Shown here piece after piece: positions 24,741-38,369 of a stretch of 64,000 bases of DNA (the stretch's first letter is position 1; each line of letters begins with the position of its first letter). The notes under the pieces are model-generated. The model did not search any database. It was not told the DNA's origin and saw only the letters and a list, made by a program, of their open reading frames with translations. The DNA is from Hydractinia symbiolongicarpus (taxonomy: Eukaryota > Cnidaria > Hydrozoa > Anthoathecata > Hydractiniidae), in contig NC_079883.1 in NCBI RefSeq assembly GCF_029227915.1, positions 2,170,001-2,234,000 on the forward strand. Reading direction: 5' to 3'. A program made the translations under genes and the position numbers.

Positions 24741-27700
24741 GGGTGACTTGAAATATTTTTAAAACTCAACAATTTCAGGATGACTTGAATGGACTCTTCA
24801 TTAAAGTCTTTTTATGTCATAATACGTAATAGTTCTTCCTTATTGTAGAGTTTCTTATAGCTAGCCAGACTTTACAGACTTTGTGTAGGGAAATTTTTCT
24901 TTTCATCGAAACAAACAAACAAACAAACAAACATGCAAGCAAATAAAAACAATTCATAATTCACTATAATGTGTATTTGGCTATGTATTTAAGAATCGTA
25001 GCTAAGAATTTGCCAAGATGCGGAACCTTATGTATACTTGTAGCGGCGAAATTAGCCGTCTTATTTCATATTATTAATTGTCCATATCCTCTCAAAACAA
25101 ACTATCAGTACTGATTTTCTGATATTATGCCTAATTTTTATTTACTTTACCGTCAAAAATTGTTTCTGATTACAGAAGACATTATTTTAGAAAAAGTGAA
25201 TAATTAAAACGGAAAGTAAATCGTAAATTATTAACTACTAACAATGAACTACAACCTTTTTAGAAAACAAAACAGTTAAATTGCACGTCATCCGAATCTT
25301 CTTTGCCAACCTTTTAGAGAAGGTTTAGAGGCTTGGTGATAAGACTACTACAGTCTTCTTCTTTCACCCAATCACAAATTTTTATTAAATTCTACATTAT
25401 AACAGCTATAGTTTTGTATTTATTTTTACAAAAAATTGTTTAAATTTAAGTCATTTAAAGGCGAAGTAAGAATAATAAATAAAAAATCATGCACATTCCT
25501 GTGAAGTGCTTACATCAGTGCCCTCTTTAGGCGTAACACCCTTTTCAAAAAACGCTTATCGCAACATCGGTTGAACGAAAACACAGAAAAGAGTCCTTCA
25601 TTACTCCGCCAGCTGAAACAATCACTCGCTAATTTTATTTTCCAAGATAAGTGTTTGTTAAATAACCTTGTTGTTAAAAAATTGTATGCAAAAAAAACCC
25701 TGATGTTTCATCGAATCAACAAATTCAAGACTTTTTCCAAAAATCATATTACTGTAAAAGTTATATCTACTAAAGGCGTGAGTATATGAAAAAAATGAGT
25801 TTTTTTTAAAAAAAAAATTTTTCAGTGATTAGATAGAAAAAGTTCTGGGCTTTAAAATGGTGCAAAAATATTTTTAAAAAAATGTATTTAAGATGCATTA
25901 TTATCCCAAAAAATTTTTTTTTATAAATTACTTTTTTGTTATATGATAAAGATCAAATATTTGTTTACACGTAATCATTTTGGGTATTAATTTTTGCTAC
26001 TCAATTAAGTTCAAGGTTATAAATGACAGTCGACTCAAAGTGGAAAATGATTTTAGTATATAGTTAAAAGATTCTTTTGAAGTTTTTCTCCTATTTCCCA
26101 TAAGAATATTTTCTTTTTCGTTTTTTTCTTCCGAAATTGAACATAATTTTCTGTGAAAATCACGGCAAAACCAGTTTATAAGTTAACAGCGAATAAAAAA
26201 GTTTTATCGCCATAAAGCTTTTATATCATCAAAAAAAAGAAGAAAATCCATAACAAAAATATAGCTAGAATCTTGGTCAAAATATGACAAGACGGCTGAT
26301 TTCGGAGTTCGCCACCAAAAGTAATTGCGTTGGGTAGTTCTATATTTTATATAATTCATTGTCAACATTGGTAAAAAAAACTGTTCTCGCCTAAAAAAGT
26401 TATGTCCAGCATCAGAATTATTGACTGACAATTTTGGTGTACCCAAACTGCATACCTTCATTTTTAGACTAAAGACATAATTATCCACAACCCTAGCACA
26501 AAAAGAAATAATGTTGGCTAGGATAAAAAATTCTAATACCAAACTGATTATAAAAATAACACAATAGCATAATGAATAGAAAGTTACCTAGCTGGCTCAC
26601 TTTAAGATGCTTGCTCAAAATCTACGTTTGTAGCCATAAACCTGAAATTTGTTTCTTTAAGATTTATTTATGGCTGGTAAACGTGACAATTTATAATTAT
26701 CAATAGAGAAATAAGAAGCTTTTAGAAAATAATAAGATCAGAAGTTACATACAATCTTTAACTTAACACCATCACACCACTTCCAAACCAAAATGGCCTT
26801 TGTCACTGTAGTTTAAAACTTGGATTAGTTATTCGCAAAAATCCTTGAAAAGTGCTTGTGTCAGATAGAGTTAACAATTCTATGCTTTTGTATACTCCGA
26901 AAAACGATCATATAATTTTTTTTAGAAGCCTTCTGATATTTCGCTTTGACTTTGGATTGATCTTCCTTTGTTTTATAAAGACTTTTTTATCTTCCCTACC
27001 AAACTTTTTTTATCCGAAAACAAATGTTATTTCAGACAACAATGATTTTAAAATTTTTTGAAGGTACCCAATGACATCCTTAAACTACGCCGTGGCGGCT
27101 TTTTTTACCTAGTGTAAACAAATTTCCAACTCTGCTGATATATCTGTACATTTTGCAGATATGATTTAATTCATTGTTAAAAAATTCAAATTTTTTGGAA
27201 TATAAACTTGTTAATACATCATACAAAAGTAATTAATTCTGAAAATATTCTCTAGTTATATACGTGCTTGTAAAGTTCGTATAATTTCCTTCACCTCAAC
27301 CTTTTGGGTGGTTCTTTTATTACGTCAACTGAGAGTTATATCAGTAGCAAGGTGCTTACTTAGACAATTTCGTAGCTCCTTTATAGATTTTTCTGACTAA
27401 ATTTCCTCTCATTGCGGTAGAGCTTACGATGTTCTGTTATTTATACTCTCAACCTACCAGAATAGGCGCTGATGGCTATTGTTTCCAACACAAAATCAAA
27501 GCATTACATAACGCGGAAAGTCGTTTGAATGTTGTGTTTACTTATCGCGTCTGATGTAATTGAGCACTTTTTTCCATAGAGAAATAGTCAATTGAAATAG
27601 CTGTTAAAATAACTACTAAATTCCAACAGTCTTAGCTTTAAGCTAAATTTAAATTTATTGCATGTTGCCAATTGGTCACATGGGTATAAAAAATTCTGTT

Positions 27701-28146
27701 GCATCGTGAGACATCCTATGTAACTGTATCACTTTCGCATCTTAATTTATGCATTTCCTTGAGACAACACCTTTTTGTATAACAGAATTTATACCGGAAA
27801 GCTTTGTTGGGAATTATAACTTTTAAAATCACAGCGATGCAAGGTATCAGATTTTGTTTCACTTCTTTAATTTCATTCGTCTGCTAGAAAGGTTTTAATT
27901 GCTTTATAACTGCAAATGGTTGCGTATGTGTTACACCGCATTGTTATTGTTTTGTTCTGTACTTTTGGCATCAAGATAAAAATCCTTTTGCATTACTATT
28001 TACCTACAGTAGTTGTCCTTAATAATGATCGTTTAATGATACGTTTAGTTTATATACCACGTAATATTAACTATGGAAACAAAGGTGATTGTTTTGTAAA
28101 TGCATTTGTTACGCATTCCGAAATAAGTAGCTAACGGTCGTCAACA
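24741..28146. other. Block A spacer with R1 fragments; no gene
   Basis: From about 25005 the sequence matches block B. About 25520-25640 and 26510-26840 carry R1-type blocks ('taggcgtaacaccc', 'aatgttggctaggataaaaaa', 'cttccaaaccaaaatggcc'). The frame at 26204-26542 is not conserved in the matching part of block B. A direct duplication of 'aaaactcaacaattt' lies at 24724-24771. No host gene was recognised. Confidence 0.5.
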
Positions 28147-28158
28147 TATATAAAAAGG
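28147..28158 (+). promoter_or_regulatory. TATA box of CTCK gene A2
   Basis: TATATAAAAAGG precedes a non-coding first exon that ends at 28218 (GTAGAG|GTAAGA). The acceptor CTCTTAG ends at 28416, giving an intron of 198 bp and an ATG at 28420. Confidence 0.75.
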
Positions 28159-28419
28159 TAAACTGCTTAAAAGAGTGCAGCATTGGTGGAAAAGTTGCTG
28201 CGAATGTTGTTGGTAGAGGTAAGACAAACTCTATAGGAGCAAAAAGAATTAAAATCCCTTAGCAGTAATGGTGTAATAACTAAAATTATTTTAAATCTTG
28301 TACGCATTTGATTTCAAGGATGATGTTTAAAAAATCAAGTATCTTTGATATAAATTTTCTTCATATGAAGCATATAGTCATATTTTTTTCTTATGACTTT
28401 ATCTTTTGTCTCTTAGAAC

Positions 28420-28857
28420 ATGAGATCACAAAGCTTGTTAGTTGTAAATCTGTTGTTCCTACTTTGCTACGAACCAACAAAAGCAATCTCTTTAGCGGTG
28501 CTCTCAAAAAGAATAAAAAACGCCATCAAAGATTTGTCCAGAGGAAGTGTAACTCTAAATACCACTGAAGAAAATGCTTCTTTATGCGTTGTTCGCTCCT
28601 ACAAAAGAAACTTTTCTCACAAAGGCTGCATTTCAAAGATTGTTAAGTTAAAATACTGTTATGGTGAATGCAATTCTCTTCATTTGCCTGGGAATGCAGG
28701 CTTTCAGGATACGCTGGCATTTTGTGAAAGTTGCATACCTAAAGAATCACACTGGAAGATGGTGAAACTGTGTTGTCCGTTTTCAATGAAGGAAAACTAT
28801 AAAAGGTTTAAAATTCAAGTGATTGAATCGTGCGAATGTAATATTTGCAAAAAATGA
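28420..28857 (+). CDS. Secreted cystine-knot (CTCK) protein A2, gremlin/DAN-like
   Basis: The 145 residues are encoded in one exon. A strongly hydrophobic signal peptide covers residues 1 to about 22. Three potential N-glycosylation sites are present (N47-T-T, N52-A-S, N64-F-S). The CTCK domain has cysteines at 56, 70, 80, 84, 102, 105, 118, 119, 138, 140 and 143, with CYGEC at 80-84 and a C-x-C-x-x-C end. The extra Cys118 makes eleven, one more than A1, leaving a likely unpaired cysteine that could link two chains; that is inference. The start is the first ATG after the acceptor. It differs from B2 at only four residues (7, 8, 95, 126). An alternative +1 frame over the 5' half (28308-28568) is a shadow. 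Confidence 0.92.
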   Translation: MRSQSLLVVNLLFLLCYEPTKAISLAVLSKRIKNAIKDLSRGSVTLNTTEENASLCVVRSYKRNFSHKGCISKIVKLKYCYGECNSLHLPGNAGFQDTLAFCESCIPKESHWKMVKLCCPFSMKENYKRFKIQVIESCECNICKK

Positions 28858-30575
28858 AAGAGTGACACATTTTTTCTGTTAATGCAACATTGCATAACAG
28901 TACCACTTTGTATTTTTTAATGTATTTTTTAATGTATTATCATCTACTTGTAAGGGCTGTGACTTTTAGGGAGTGCAATGTAATAATTATTATTTACGCT
29001 AATTTAGAATCGTGCTTGCGTCTGTTTTTTAGGAAAATATTCTTAGGAAAAGATTTGTCTGCACCAACGTTAAAACTATGACAGTTATGAGCGGAAGTAA
29101 CCATACAAGTCGAGTCGTTAAAGTTATCAATACATAGCTAGTGACCATTCCAATCTTATTTTTCGGCATACTTAGGCGACTTAATCAGTCACTTTGCAAT
29201 AATTATTTTGTACAGGATTTTTTTTGTAAATATCAATTTTGATTATAATGAAAATTTCTTGTTTGTAAATATTTTAAATAAAATTGGACAGTAGTTTTCT
29301 GATGGCAATTAATTCTGTTTTGTTATATAGTAATTTCTTAACGAGCCTGTGGTGTTTTAATTGTAACCATACATGATTTTTTTGGATGCAACATTGTGTA
29401 AGGTAAGGTTTAACTGTTGCAAAAAACAAAACAACGGCCAGTTGGAAGTGTATGAATAATGGATAAAAGTGTAAGTGATAACACAAATACGTGATGAAAT
29501 GAGAAGCCATCTGCTGATATGAAAGAGTCTAACTAACAGACAACATCCTAAAGATGGCTAGAATCAATATAAACACACATGTTCAAATAGTTAATTCTAT
29601 CAAGTTAATCTGTCTAAGCTCCTAAAAAATGTAGCGTACCATTTTCTCATGTCATAATCGATCACCCTAGTCTGTACAAAGACGACAGAAGTACATAAAA
29701 CCGAAGAGTACACAAGAGACACGCGCATATTTGTACTTTTATTTTTCTGATTGCATGATCAGAGAAACTTAGTATCGCCAGTTAATAGAAGTTTAATAAA
29801 AAGTAATATATTCAAAAGTACCAAATAAAAGTGCCATATAAAGTTCCAATAAAACTCTTAATGATATAAATTAAAAACGGGACTATAGATTGCTATTTTA
29901 ATAATCAAATCTTGACAAAACAAGAGATTTTGCCCCGAATTACGCTAAGAAGTAGCGCAATAACATGCACATCAAGAAGAAAATAGAACGCTGACGCGAA
30001 ACTAAAGAATCAATGAAAATCTTTAAAATCTTGTACGGATACACCTAATGGATAACCAACATTGTATGGATAAAACTTTTCTATTCTTTGTATATACAAA
30101 ATATGTTTTCCCTAAGACATTGTACAAAGCGGGAAGTATTTTTAATGTGTTCTTGTTATCACAAATAGACTGTTACAAAGCGAAAGAACGTGCGATTTTG
30201 GCGCCTAATGTCTCTTTAATTGCAATCATGTAAAAGGATCATGTCGGTTGGTTAAGCAAATGATAAAATACTAATGGATGCTGTTGTATGTGTCATGATC
30301 GTTTCCAAAATAATTTTATCCGGAATGAATAGATAAAATCAGAAAATTACATAAGCAAATTAAAAAAGGTTGTGCCACATTACAGTGATTGCATCGATTT
30401 GTGTTCAGTAGTTCGGTAATTGTCGCACAATTATGTTTTTTTTCACAAGTATTTTTTTATAGAAAAAACAGTATTGGAATAAACGATTATGACATTCCTA
30501 TAATTACATTTTTCTCAAGATTATGAAACTTTAATGGTTGGTTTCCATACATTCAATATTGATATCCTTTCCCTA
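28858..30575. other. 3' flank of gene A2, duplicated downstream of B2
   Basis: This is nearly identical by eye to 55959-57735, even in non-coding parts, which points to recent duplication or gene conversion. The 78-codon minus-strand frame at 29274-29510 is kept in both copies with one changed residue, but general sequence identity explains that. No domain was recognised. Confidence 0.55.
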
Positions 30576-33500
30576 AAGTAGCTAAATATAATATTCGAAA
30601 GAATTTCTGTTTTAGTACGGTTGAAACATGATATAAATGCCCTCGCTTGTAGCACATATTTTATCTCAGTTTTATTGTGTGTAACTCCTTTAGGGCACCA
30701 ACGTTTTTACCACGAGCTTTGGCTTGTTAGCCATTTTTGAAATGAGTAGACAATTTCAAAAAACCCAAACTGTAAACATTCAAAAGTTTGTTTTTTGTAT
30801 CAATCGAACTTTCCATATAGTCGAGTGTTTTTAATCGACAAACGAAGAAGTCCGGGATAACGAGAATTAGACATATCGAATACCAATCTCAGGCGGAAAA
30901 ACATGGGATTTACGTTATTCCACGTTTAAATCAATTAAGAAATAGGATATCTGGTGAATCATTACTAAGAGAATTAAACTTTCCTTCAAAAATTATTTAT
31001 ATTTACATTATTTCTGTCCGTATAATCGGTCTAGACACACACTCTGAAGTTAATGTTATGCCGAGCGTTTAACCTGTGATACTTAAGTTCAGTATTGATA
31101 TTTTGTCTTTTAAGCAATGAGATTTCTTTTTAAAAATCAATTATTCTGTTCAAGTAATACTTCCGCTTCTTTCTACCGACAAATAAGTAACCATCAATTT
31201 TGACAAAATTCATTATTTAACAAACATCAAATGGTCTACGAAACAAACAATAAAACAACGCTAGTGTGTTTTTCAACGAAATGTTGATCAACGTTTTAAC
31301 TCTTCTATCTTCAGGAATGACAGATCCTTTCTGATAAAAAGCCAAGATATCGTATTAAAGACGGTGTCCTTGAATGATATCTCCTGGCTTTCTGCATTTT
31401 TAGGAGATGACAACGAACAAACAAAAATAAATTGCAATGTTCAAAAAAATGCTAAATCTTCAAAATAGTAGTTAAAGTAGGTAAATTCTATGTTGGAACT
31501 TATTACATAGGACACCTATGGGATTACAACATAGTGCTGCTCATAGATATCAGAAAGAATAACATTTTTTTAAAGTGTGATTTATCGCTTTTCTGTTTTC
31601 GTAAACATTGAACTCCTAGGAGTGGTTTTTTACTTAACCTTTCCGACTTTTAAATACTCCAGGGGATATATGAAATAAATTACATGGAATGAAAGCTCAA
31701 CATAACCATTGTGACGTCAGCGGCATGGTGCTTCTGATGTCTTTCCTCTTGGTGTATCTTTCTCAGTAGATCTGATGATGTTTACCTTGTGACCATAGTA
31801 TCACACCATTTAGGCAAGAGCTCTTTCAATGACATAATAGAAGACCGGTGAAGAAAAAATTGCAATAAATGAATGAATGCCAGTATGTCACAAATACACG
31901 CCAATGTACATGTTACATATCTGCAATGATAAGAAGTACTATTACAAAATAGGCAAGAAAAAAATATTCATATATTTATAAATCCTAAAATCTACTAAGA
32001 TAACTAATGGGGTAAAAATAAGTAGGTTTTAGATGTCTGGTACCTCAAAAATAAGATCTTTGACTTTAGATAACAATATTTTACGTACTATATTAGTAAC
32101 AGTGTTTTATAACCTTCGTTTAAACTTCTTTGTACTTAAGACATATCTCTCATGACTAATAACAATATTTTTTTCTGAATCTCTTTTCCACAACATACTA
32201 CGACCTTCGAACGATTATTATCATGAAATAGCGCCAAATTTAAATAAATATATAGACCGTACACATTTAACAACAATGGTGCAGTGGCTTCATCTTTATT
32301 CACGAATCTTTCCTTTCTTTATCTTTACTCACAAAGTACGTTGTTTAGAACGTTTAGTAGTATAAAATAAGAAAAATATGTTCGTCACAAGTTGTCCAAA
32401 ATTTTTTGCTATTTTGATCTACAACTTCCCTTAATTTATTATTTTGTGCGCATTGACCGTCACAATAAAGAGAAATATGTTCCATTGTTTTCAACTAAGC
32501 CACTTGACAAATGTGTAAAAATAGTCAATTATAAATAATTCAGCAACCACAAAGATGTAAATAAAACTGGTATTTTTTAACAGACTGTTTTATAATGCGT
32601 GTTGTTCTTTTGCGAAGTTTTAGGTGAAAATTCACCCTTTTTATGTGAAAACTACAAAATTATTCAATATAAAAACATCATTAGTCTTGCTTTTTAGACG
32701 TTTTTGTTATGATGGCCGTAACATGCCAATTGATTTATTATGGTGCAGACCAAGCCGGTCGATCTGGTCTTCAAAATCAACACTCTCATCATGAACTTTT
32801 ATTCAGCAGGCGTGTCGTGCGCAGACCACCTCTCTTTTGTATAAAATCACACTAGAAAATGGTGTATAAATTTAAATTCATCGACCTTAAAATTTGTTGT
32901 GTCATATACTTTCAAACATGCAACAAACGGTACAATGCACAAAACTGCACTGCGATAATAGCAGCTACGTATACAAAATTTTGGTAAATCATTCAACAAA
33001 ATTATTTTAAACTTATCTTCAAGTAGAACTCCGTGGTTAGTGCAATTGGGTGACATACGCTTGGTAATATGATTATTTGCCCTTCCCAATGCTCGATATC
33101 CAGTATATCATTGAATTGTTAGATTAAAATAATGGCAAAGTACATAATTATTACTATTGAAATTTAAAACAAATGACTTGGACCTATTTGCGAGGCTCTA
33201 AGAAAGTAACAAATTTATTTGATCATGCAAGGACCAAAGAACTGTAAGCAAACTTTCTGCGATTTAATTTTGTATATACTACTTGGATCATACAATGTTT
33301 TTTCTGCTGCGACTGTTCTAGACTATAACAAACGCTCTTTTATATGTGATAACAACGGCTACACAGGCATGGTTCCACATATACAATAAACTAGGCAATC
33401 AACAGAGTATTTTTGTTAATTATTATTTTAAGCCAGTAAATGGTGAACGTGTCCATCCTGCAGCGAATGCAATTGTTAACATGCATCTTAAAAACAACAT

Positions 33501-34328
33501 TAGTAGATGCAGCCAACTGAGCAATAGCGATACTTTTTTCAATGCTTATGTTTTGGCCTCTAATTTCCAATAACACGCCAAAACATTCTATTTTTACAAA
33601 GTACTGAGAAAAGAAAGAGCCTTGTCTTACTTCAGTAAGTGGGAAGTTAGGTATGTTTAAAAAGTAGCAATTAAAACTCTTTCGTCATAATTCCTACATA
33701 GGCGCCATGTTGAATATGAAAAATGCATCTGCGTTTTAATCTTTTCAGAAACGACAGGAAAAGGCTAGCGGATATAATTACTCTTTGACCGAAGATCATC
33801 CACACGATGTTTGTAAAAACTTTCGTTCGGTTCAAATACGCATGCTTTATAGCCGGGGAGAAAATTGAACACGATCACCCTAACCCTAACCCTAACAAAA
33901 ATTCTTAAAATTCAAATTCATAGCTTTTAGTTGGTGTATTGTCATGATAATGCTTAAATATACTTTTTCACACTAACCTGTTGAGCCATGAATAGCATTA
34001 AAAATTTGAATTTGTTAACAGAGTTGACAGGACTTGCTGAAAGGATAATACCTAAATCATTAAAATTTGATAGATAAGAAATATTTAGGACGCAAAAAGA
34101 CTAAAATATATAGTATGAACTGTAAAAAAATTAGCTAATAATCACAATTGTGTCCTTCTCTCTCCAATGAACTTTATTTAATTATCAAAGAGCTAACAGA
34201 TGCCATTTTTTAGTTTAATCTTTTTATAATTTTTAAATAATGAATTAAGCATCTTTCAATGGTATACCGCATTTGCATCATTACAATTTACTTGTGGCAA
34301 TTGTGCTGAGTATTTTATTATTTTATTC
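30576..34328. other. No recognised gene
   Basis: The one shared block is about 32350-32600, which recurs at 46330-46570. A short telomere-type tract lies at 33878-33895. The short overlapping frames near 33346-33576 and 32847-33089 show no domain. Confidence 0.5.
33878..33895. repeat. Interstitial telomere-like repeat (three CCCTAA units)
   Basis: CCCTAACCCTAACCCTAA is the reverse complement of the animal telomere motif TTAGGG repeated three times. Three units can arise from break repair or by chance; this is no telomere. Confidence 0.7.
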
Positions 34329-34552
34329 TGATGTAACAACTTTAGTGCTGGAAACACTGTCATCAAAGTGGCTCCTGTGTTCTGAATGTATACATTATAC
34401 ATATATACACTGAAATTGCATACCCACTTTCCCTCACATGGCATAGGTTGACCCGGCATGTAGTGTTGTAGACACTTGCTAAGCATGCCCGCGTAGTGGA
34501 CCGAACCACGGACGTTGTGATTACGAAACAATCGCCATTACCACGCGCCGCA
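34329..34552 (-). mobile_element. SINE family 2
   Basis: On the minus strand a tRNA-like head (about 34552-34490, B-box-like 'gtggttcggtcca') is followed by the core 'gccatgtgagggaaag', the palindromic 'gtatatatgtataatgtataca' and the 'acactg...gtttccagcac' block, in the same order as the 40550-40803 copy. Confidence 0.7.
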
Positions 34553-37500
34553 AGTACGAAATTTATACGAATTGAGTATTTTACTGGGATCGTTGTAGTT
34601 CGCAACCAAATATGGCGCTGTAATCATAAAAGAATAATTTTTTTTGAAAAAATTAGTTATATGTTATATGTGTTAACACCGGTGAATATTTTTTTCCCTA
34701 TTGATACAAGAATTACAAACATCGTGTAGTTTTAATTAAAATGTGTCTCTGAAGTTAGTCCTAGAGAAACACCAATCGTAGACAAAAATTAACGAAACAG
34801 AGGCAGTTTTTTGTCACTTTCATGGAGAAATTAGGTAAATTGTAAGCTGCATTGCAGCACATTTTATGCACACATAAGTCAGGGAAGAAGCGTTTCGAAT
34901 AGCTAGTCGCATTATCTCGCTCAGTTTCCTCGAGATAATCCATATCTTTAACGATGGTCTTTTAGTTTGGGGGAAATTGGTCGGGTTGAGTGATAGGTGT
35001 CCGTTTTATATTCGATGATTAGGATTGTAAACCTACGGAGGAAGGAATACACATTGTAGGTAATACCTTGAATTGTGGTGCAGAGTTACAATCGTTCGTT
35101 GAGATACGACTTAATACTTTGGCAAAAATTAGTCGACAATTGCTTGGAGGAAAGCTAGTTTGATTTATTATTGTCTTTGTGCACGTAATCACTGTTAAAT
35201 TGTGACAATGTTGTTGCTCTCCAGCATAATGTGACGACAGTGAAAGCCCTATAAGCCTTAAATCTTTGAGATACTTTTCTTTTACAGGTAGAAGCGCTGC
35301 ATCATATTTATGGTATTTATGGAAACTTCAGTGTTAAACTGGCGTAAGTGGCAAATATTTTAGTGGTGTTTGATTAGCAAGGTAATCACGTATGGTTCGG
35401 GGACTGTTGCAATAACTCCTGAATTATACCCTTTAAAATTCTTTAGGTTGTATCCGGAAAATTGTTAACAATTTCTTGATATTACGTTATTGATGTTGGC
35501 ATGGTGACTCATCCTTATCAACAGAAGACATAATTTGGGTTTTTATTTTTCTATCAAGTACGTTTTTACACCTAAAACGTTTGCAAGTCACCGTTTTAGT
35601 ATTTTTTGACTTCTGATATATATAATAACATTCTGAGATTTTTTTATTCTAATTTGCATCAAATTTTGTAACGAACAGTTGTGGTAAGTTTTAGTAGGAT
35701 TGTCTCCTTCGTCACTTTCGGGAGGAGGGTTGGTTTAGATCACACCCTAAACACCTGATCCCATAGGTCATGAGGAACAAACGAAAGCTCCGGTCTGTAT
35801 GGGTTTAATCACTTAAATCTGGAGAAGATAGCACCCATCAAAAAGTTTTCAGACGTAAAGAATTGCTAGACAATTAAATAGTCAGACATCATAGTTTTGA
35901 TGATGATAGATATATCATAGTTACGGATTGCAGTATGACCATATCTAATGATATAACCTTGATAAACAACAAATTTGAAAAATTTAAATGTATAAGGAAT
36001 ACGGCTATAGGCATTGGCACTGCTGATGATTATAGGATATCTATCTTTAGTAAACCCAAAATATAGCCATGAAGTATCAACGTGCAAACCCACTACACAT
36101 ATCCAGAAGTTTACAGATAAAGAAAAGATTGAAAAGACCATAAAGACATGCCGCAAATTGTAAGTCTTGGATCACAGAAACAAATTATATTACATGAATG
36201 TTTAAATATGGTTTAATTTATATGTATTTAGAAAGACCCAATGTATTTGTTGGGAGAAACAAAAACCGCAGAAACAAATGTAAAATATGAAGACTTTGTC
36301 TCTTATTTATATCAAATATGTTTGCCAGGTTACGACTGATTTTGTTTTGTCGAATGAATTTTTTGTTAATAGTTCCTAGTTTATTCAATGACGCAGCATT
36401 TTTTACCCGCAAATTTAGCCACATTTTGTTGTGCCACCTTTGAAGTGACAATGTTAGTTCAAAGACACGGCGAAATTTAAAATCACTTCTCATGACAGAT
36501 GCTTAATATAATTACATAGTACGCGTAATTTTAGAAAAATATTTATGCCTTATCAAATCGATGAGGGCAAAGGGGATAGGGGTCTTCGTTAGAGAAATAT
36601 TTTGTGATTTTATCAGATAAAAATTATTTCATTTTTTATTTTTTATCATTTACTACTACAAAATTCTCTCTTAATAAATGAACGTCGTTTTTTACCAAGA
36701 AAATAACACCTTAAGGATAAGTTAGCTATGAGTATATATCTTAAGAGTAAATTATAGCCTGGGAGGAAATAAATTATGGGGTAGTTGTTCGTCGAGAAAA
36801 AAATCCTTCACTGCGTAGAAAATTTATTATTGTTCTTCTAAGAATATTTAGGATGTGTCGACAAGGTAACTAAATAATTTAAAGTATTTAAAAAATAGAT
36901 AAAGAGCACAGACTTTATGTTAGAAAGATCGTTTTATTGGTTACCTGTCTGACTCACATTAACTTAAATCCAATCAAAGAGAAAGCTGAGGGCCTCGAAA
37001 ATCATTTTCATTTTGACTAAAAAGTTGAGAAAATAGCAGCAATACATGAAAGAAATCTAATTTGGGAAATTGATGCAACTGCACTATGGTTCACGTTAAG
37101 ATATAAAAAAATAGGCTCGTAACAGAAACCTTTGCATCAGTTTATTTATATATCATCAGCTTAAGACATTAAGTTGAAATGTGCACCCTTTTTTGGGTAT
37201 AAGTATTAGTATGGGTATAAGTATTACTATGGGTATAGGTATTACAGTACAGGTAAGTAAGGTACTTATAAAGTACCTGTCGTTTTTTCCGTGGTCAAGT
37301 GTTGCAATAAAATTTGTTTTTTAAGAATTGATTGCAATTTAAAATCACTAGCTGTCAACATCAGGTACGAACAAGTGACAAACATGCCTGTGAATATTTA
37401 GAAACTCTGGTTTGGATAAAACACTCTCAACATTCGTTTATATTTCCCTAAGCACATTTATAGTTGAAGAATTAGGAAATTTAGCTACTAGACCCCGGTA

Positions 37501-38369
37501 CCGGTTTAATTAACTATAGTCTACCCTATCACAGTGATGTGCAATGCAAAATTGCACATCCTATTTTACAATAGAATTCAGTAACCTAAAAAAAGTAGTT
37601 GACTAATATGATCGAATTTTTATGGGATGGTGTTATAACCTCGTACTTACACCATTAGCATTTCGGGTTTAGAATTGGACACTATATGTTAGCATGAAAT
37701 CACACATCATTTTCTGTCGTCATGCATAGATTGGAATGTGATTGACATATCAGAAATAGTATTTTAATGTTTCTAGTTAATGAAGACATGCCACATAATT
37801 CCCCTTAATCATGTCTTTTTTCGTGCATACATCAATTTAACACTTAAAACTTAGCTCCGTTTTTATGGTTATGATACTAGGTCCTAAAAAGAAAAAGTGA
37901 TTCAAAGCCAATATAGCCTGGAAGATTTCTTGTTTTTTTTATGGCATTAATGGCTTACACCGTTTTGTAACGCAGTTTAAAAAATCGTCGCTATTACAAC
38001 GAGGTTTTAATGCGATATTTAAAAAAATTACGGAAAAGGATTTCCGAAGATAAAAGATAATATGGCAAACAATTCATCTGAACGCTAATATTGATGAAGA
38101 ACGTTCTTTTGTATTTCAGTTTACGCACAATATATTCTATATCTGCATCACTGTGTTTACAAGTTACTTCAAAGCCTTTTTATTAAAAATTAGGATCTAT
38201 TCGCTATGTAAGACAAAAATATGTACACCTTGTATCATTTTTTCCTATCCCTAGGTAGAGTGTTTAAAGTATTCTATAGGATGCATAGCAAAGGCAGTGC
38301 CAAAAGAACTCCCTGTTGACATTGTCTCAAAAGCGTGCCGAGTATATTTGTTCCATGTACTCATGCTTT
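34553..38369. other. No recognised gene
   Basis: The minus-strand frame at 35866-36156 (96 codons) opens with a hydrophobic stretch that could pass for a signal peptide, but nothing else supports it and I know no relative. A small tandem repeat lies at 37195-37250. No transposon ends were identified. Confidence 0.45.
37195..37250. repeat. Short tandem repeat, about 18-bp unit
   Basis: 'gggtataagtattactat' is repeated about three times with small changes and runs into a 'gtacaggtaagtaaggtact' stretch that is itself repetitive. Confidence 0.7.

Larger units (their letters stand above)
18237..30575 (+). repeat. Segmental duplication block A
   Basis: Block A recurs as block B at 43220-57735 in the same order and orientation. 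Matching segments by eye are 18237-19997 with 43220-44974 plus 46253-46320, 23698-24396 with 46579-47341, 25005-25775 with 51632-52345, 26245-26450 with 52345-52560, and 27010-30575 with 54095-57735. Each half carries one A1/B1-type and one A2/B2-type CTCK gene. Interruptions are the R1 array in A and several transposons in B. Confidence 0.85.

Noticed and set aside
26204-26542. 112-codon minus-strand open frame in block A
   Set aside because: The matching part of block B (about 52350-52560) does not preserve the frame, and the start overlaps repeat R1 sequence.
29274-29510. 78-codon minus-strand frame also present at 56365-56601
   Set aside because: Conservation is explained by near-identity of the whole duplicated flank, and there is no domain or promoter.
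33878-33895. Telomere or chromosome end
   Set aside because: Only three CCCTAA units, with ordinary sequence on both sides.
35866-36156. 96-codon minus-strand frame with a hydrophobic start
   Set aside because: A signal-peptide-like start alone is weak in AT-rich DNA. I saw no domain, promoter, splice site or paralogue.
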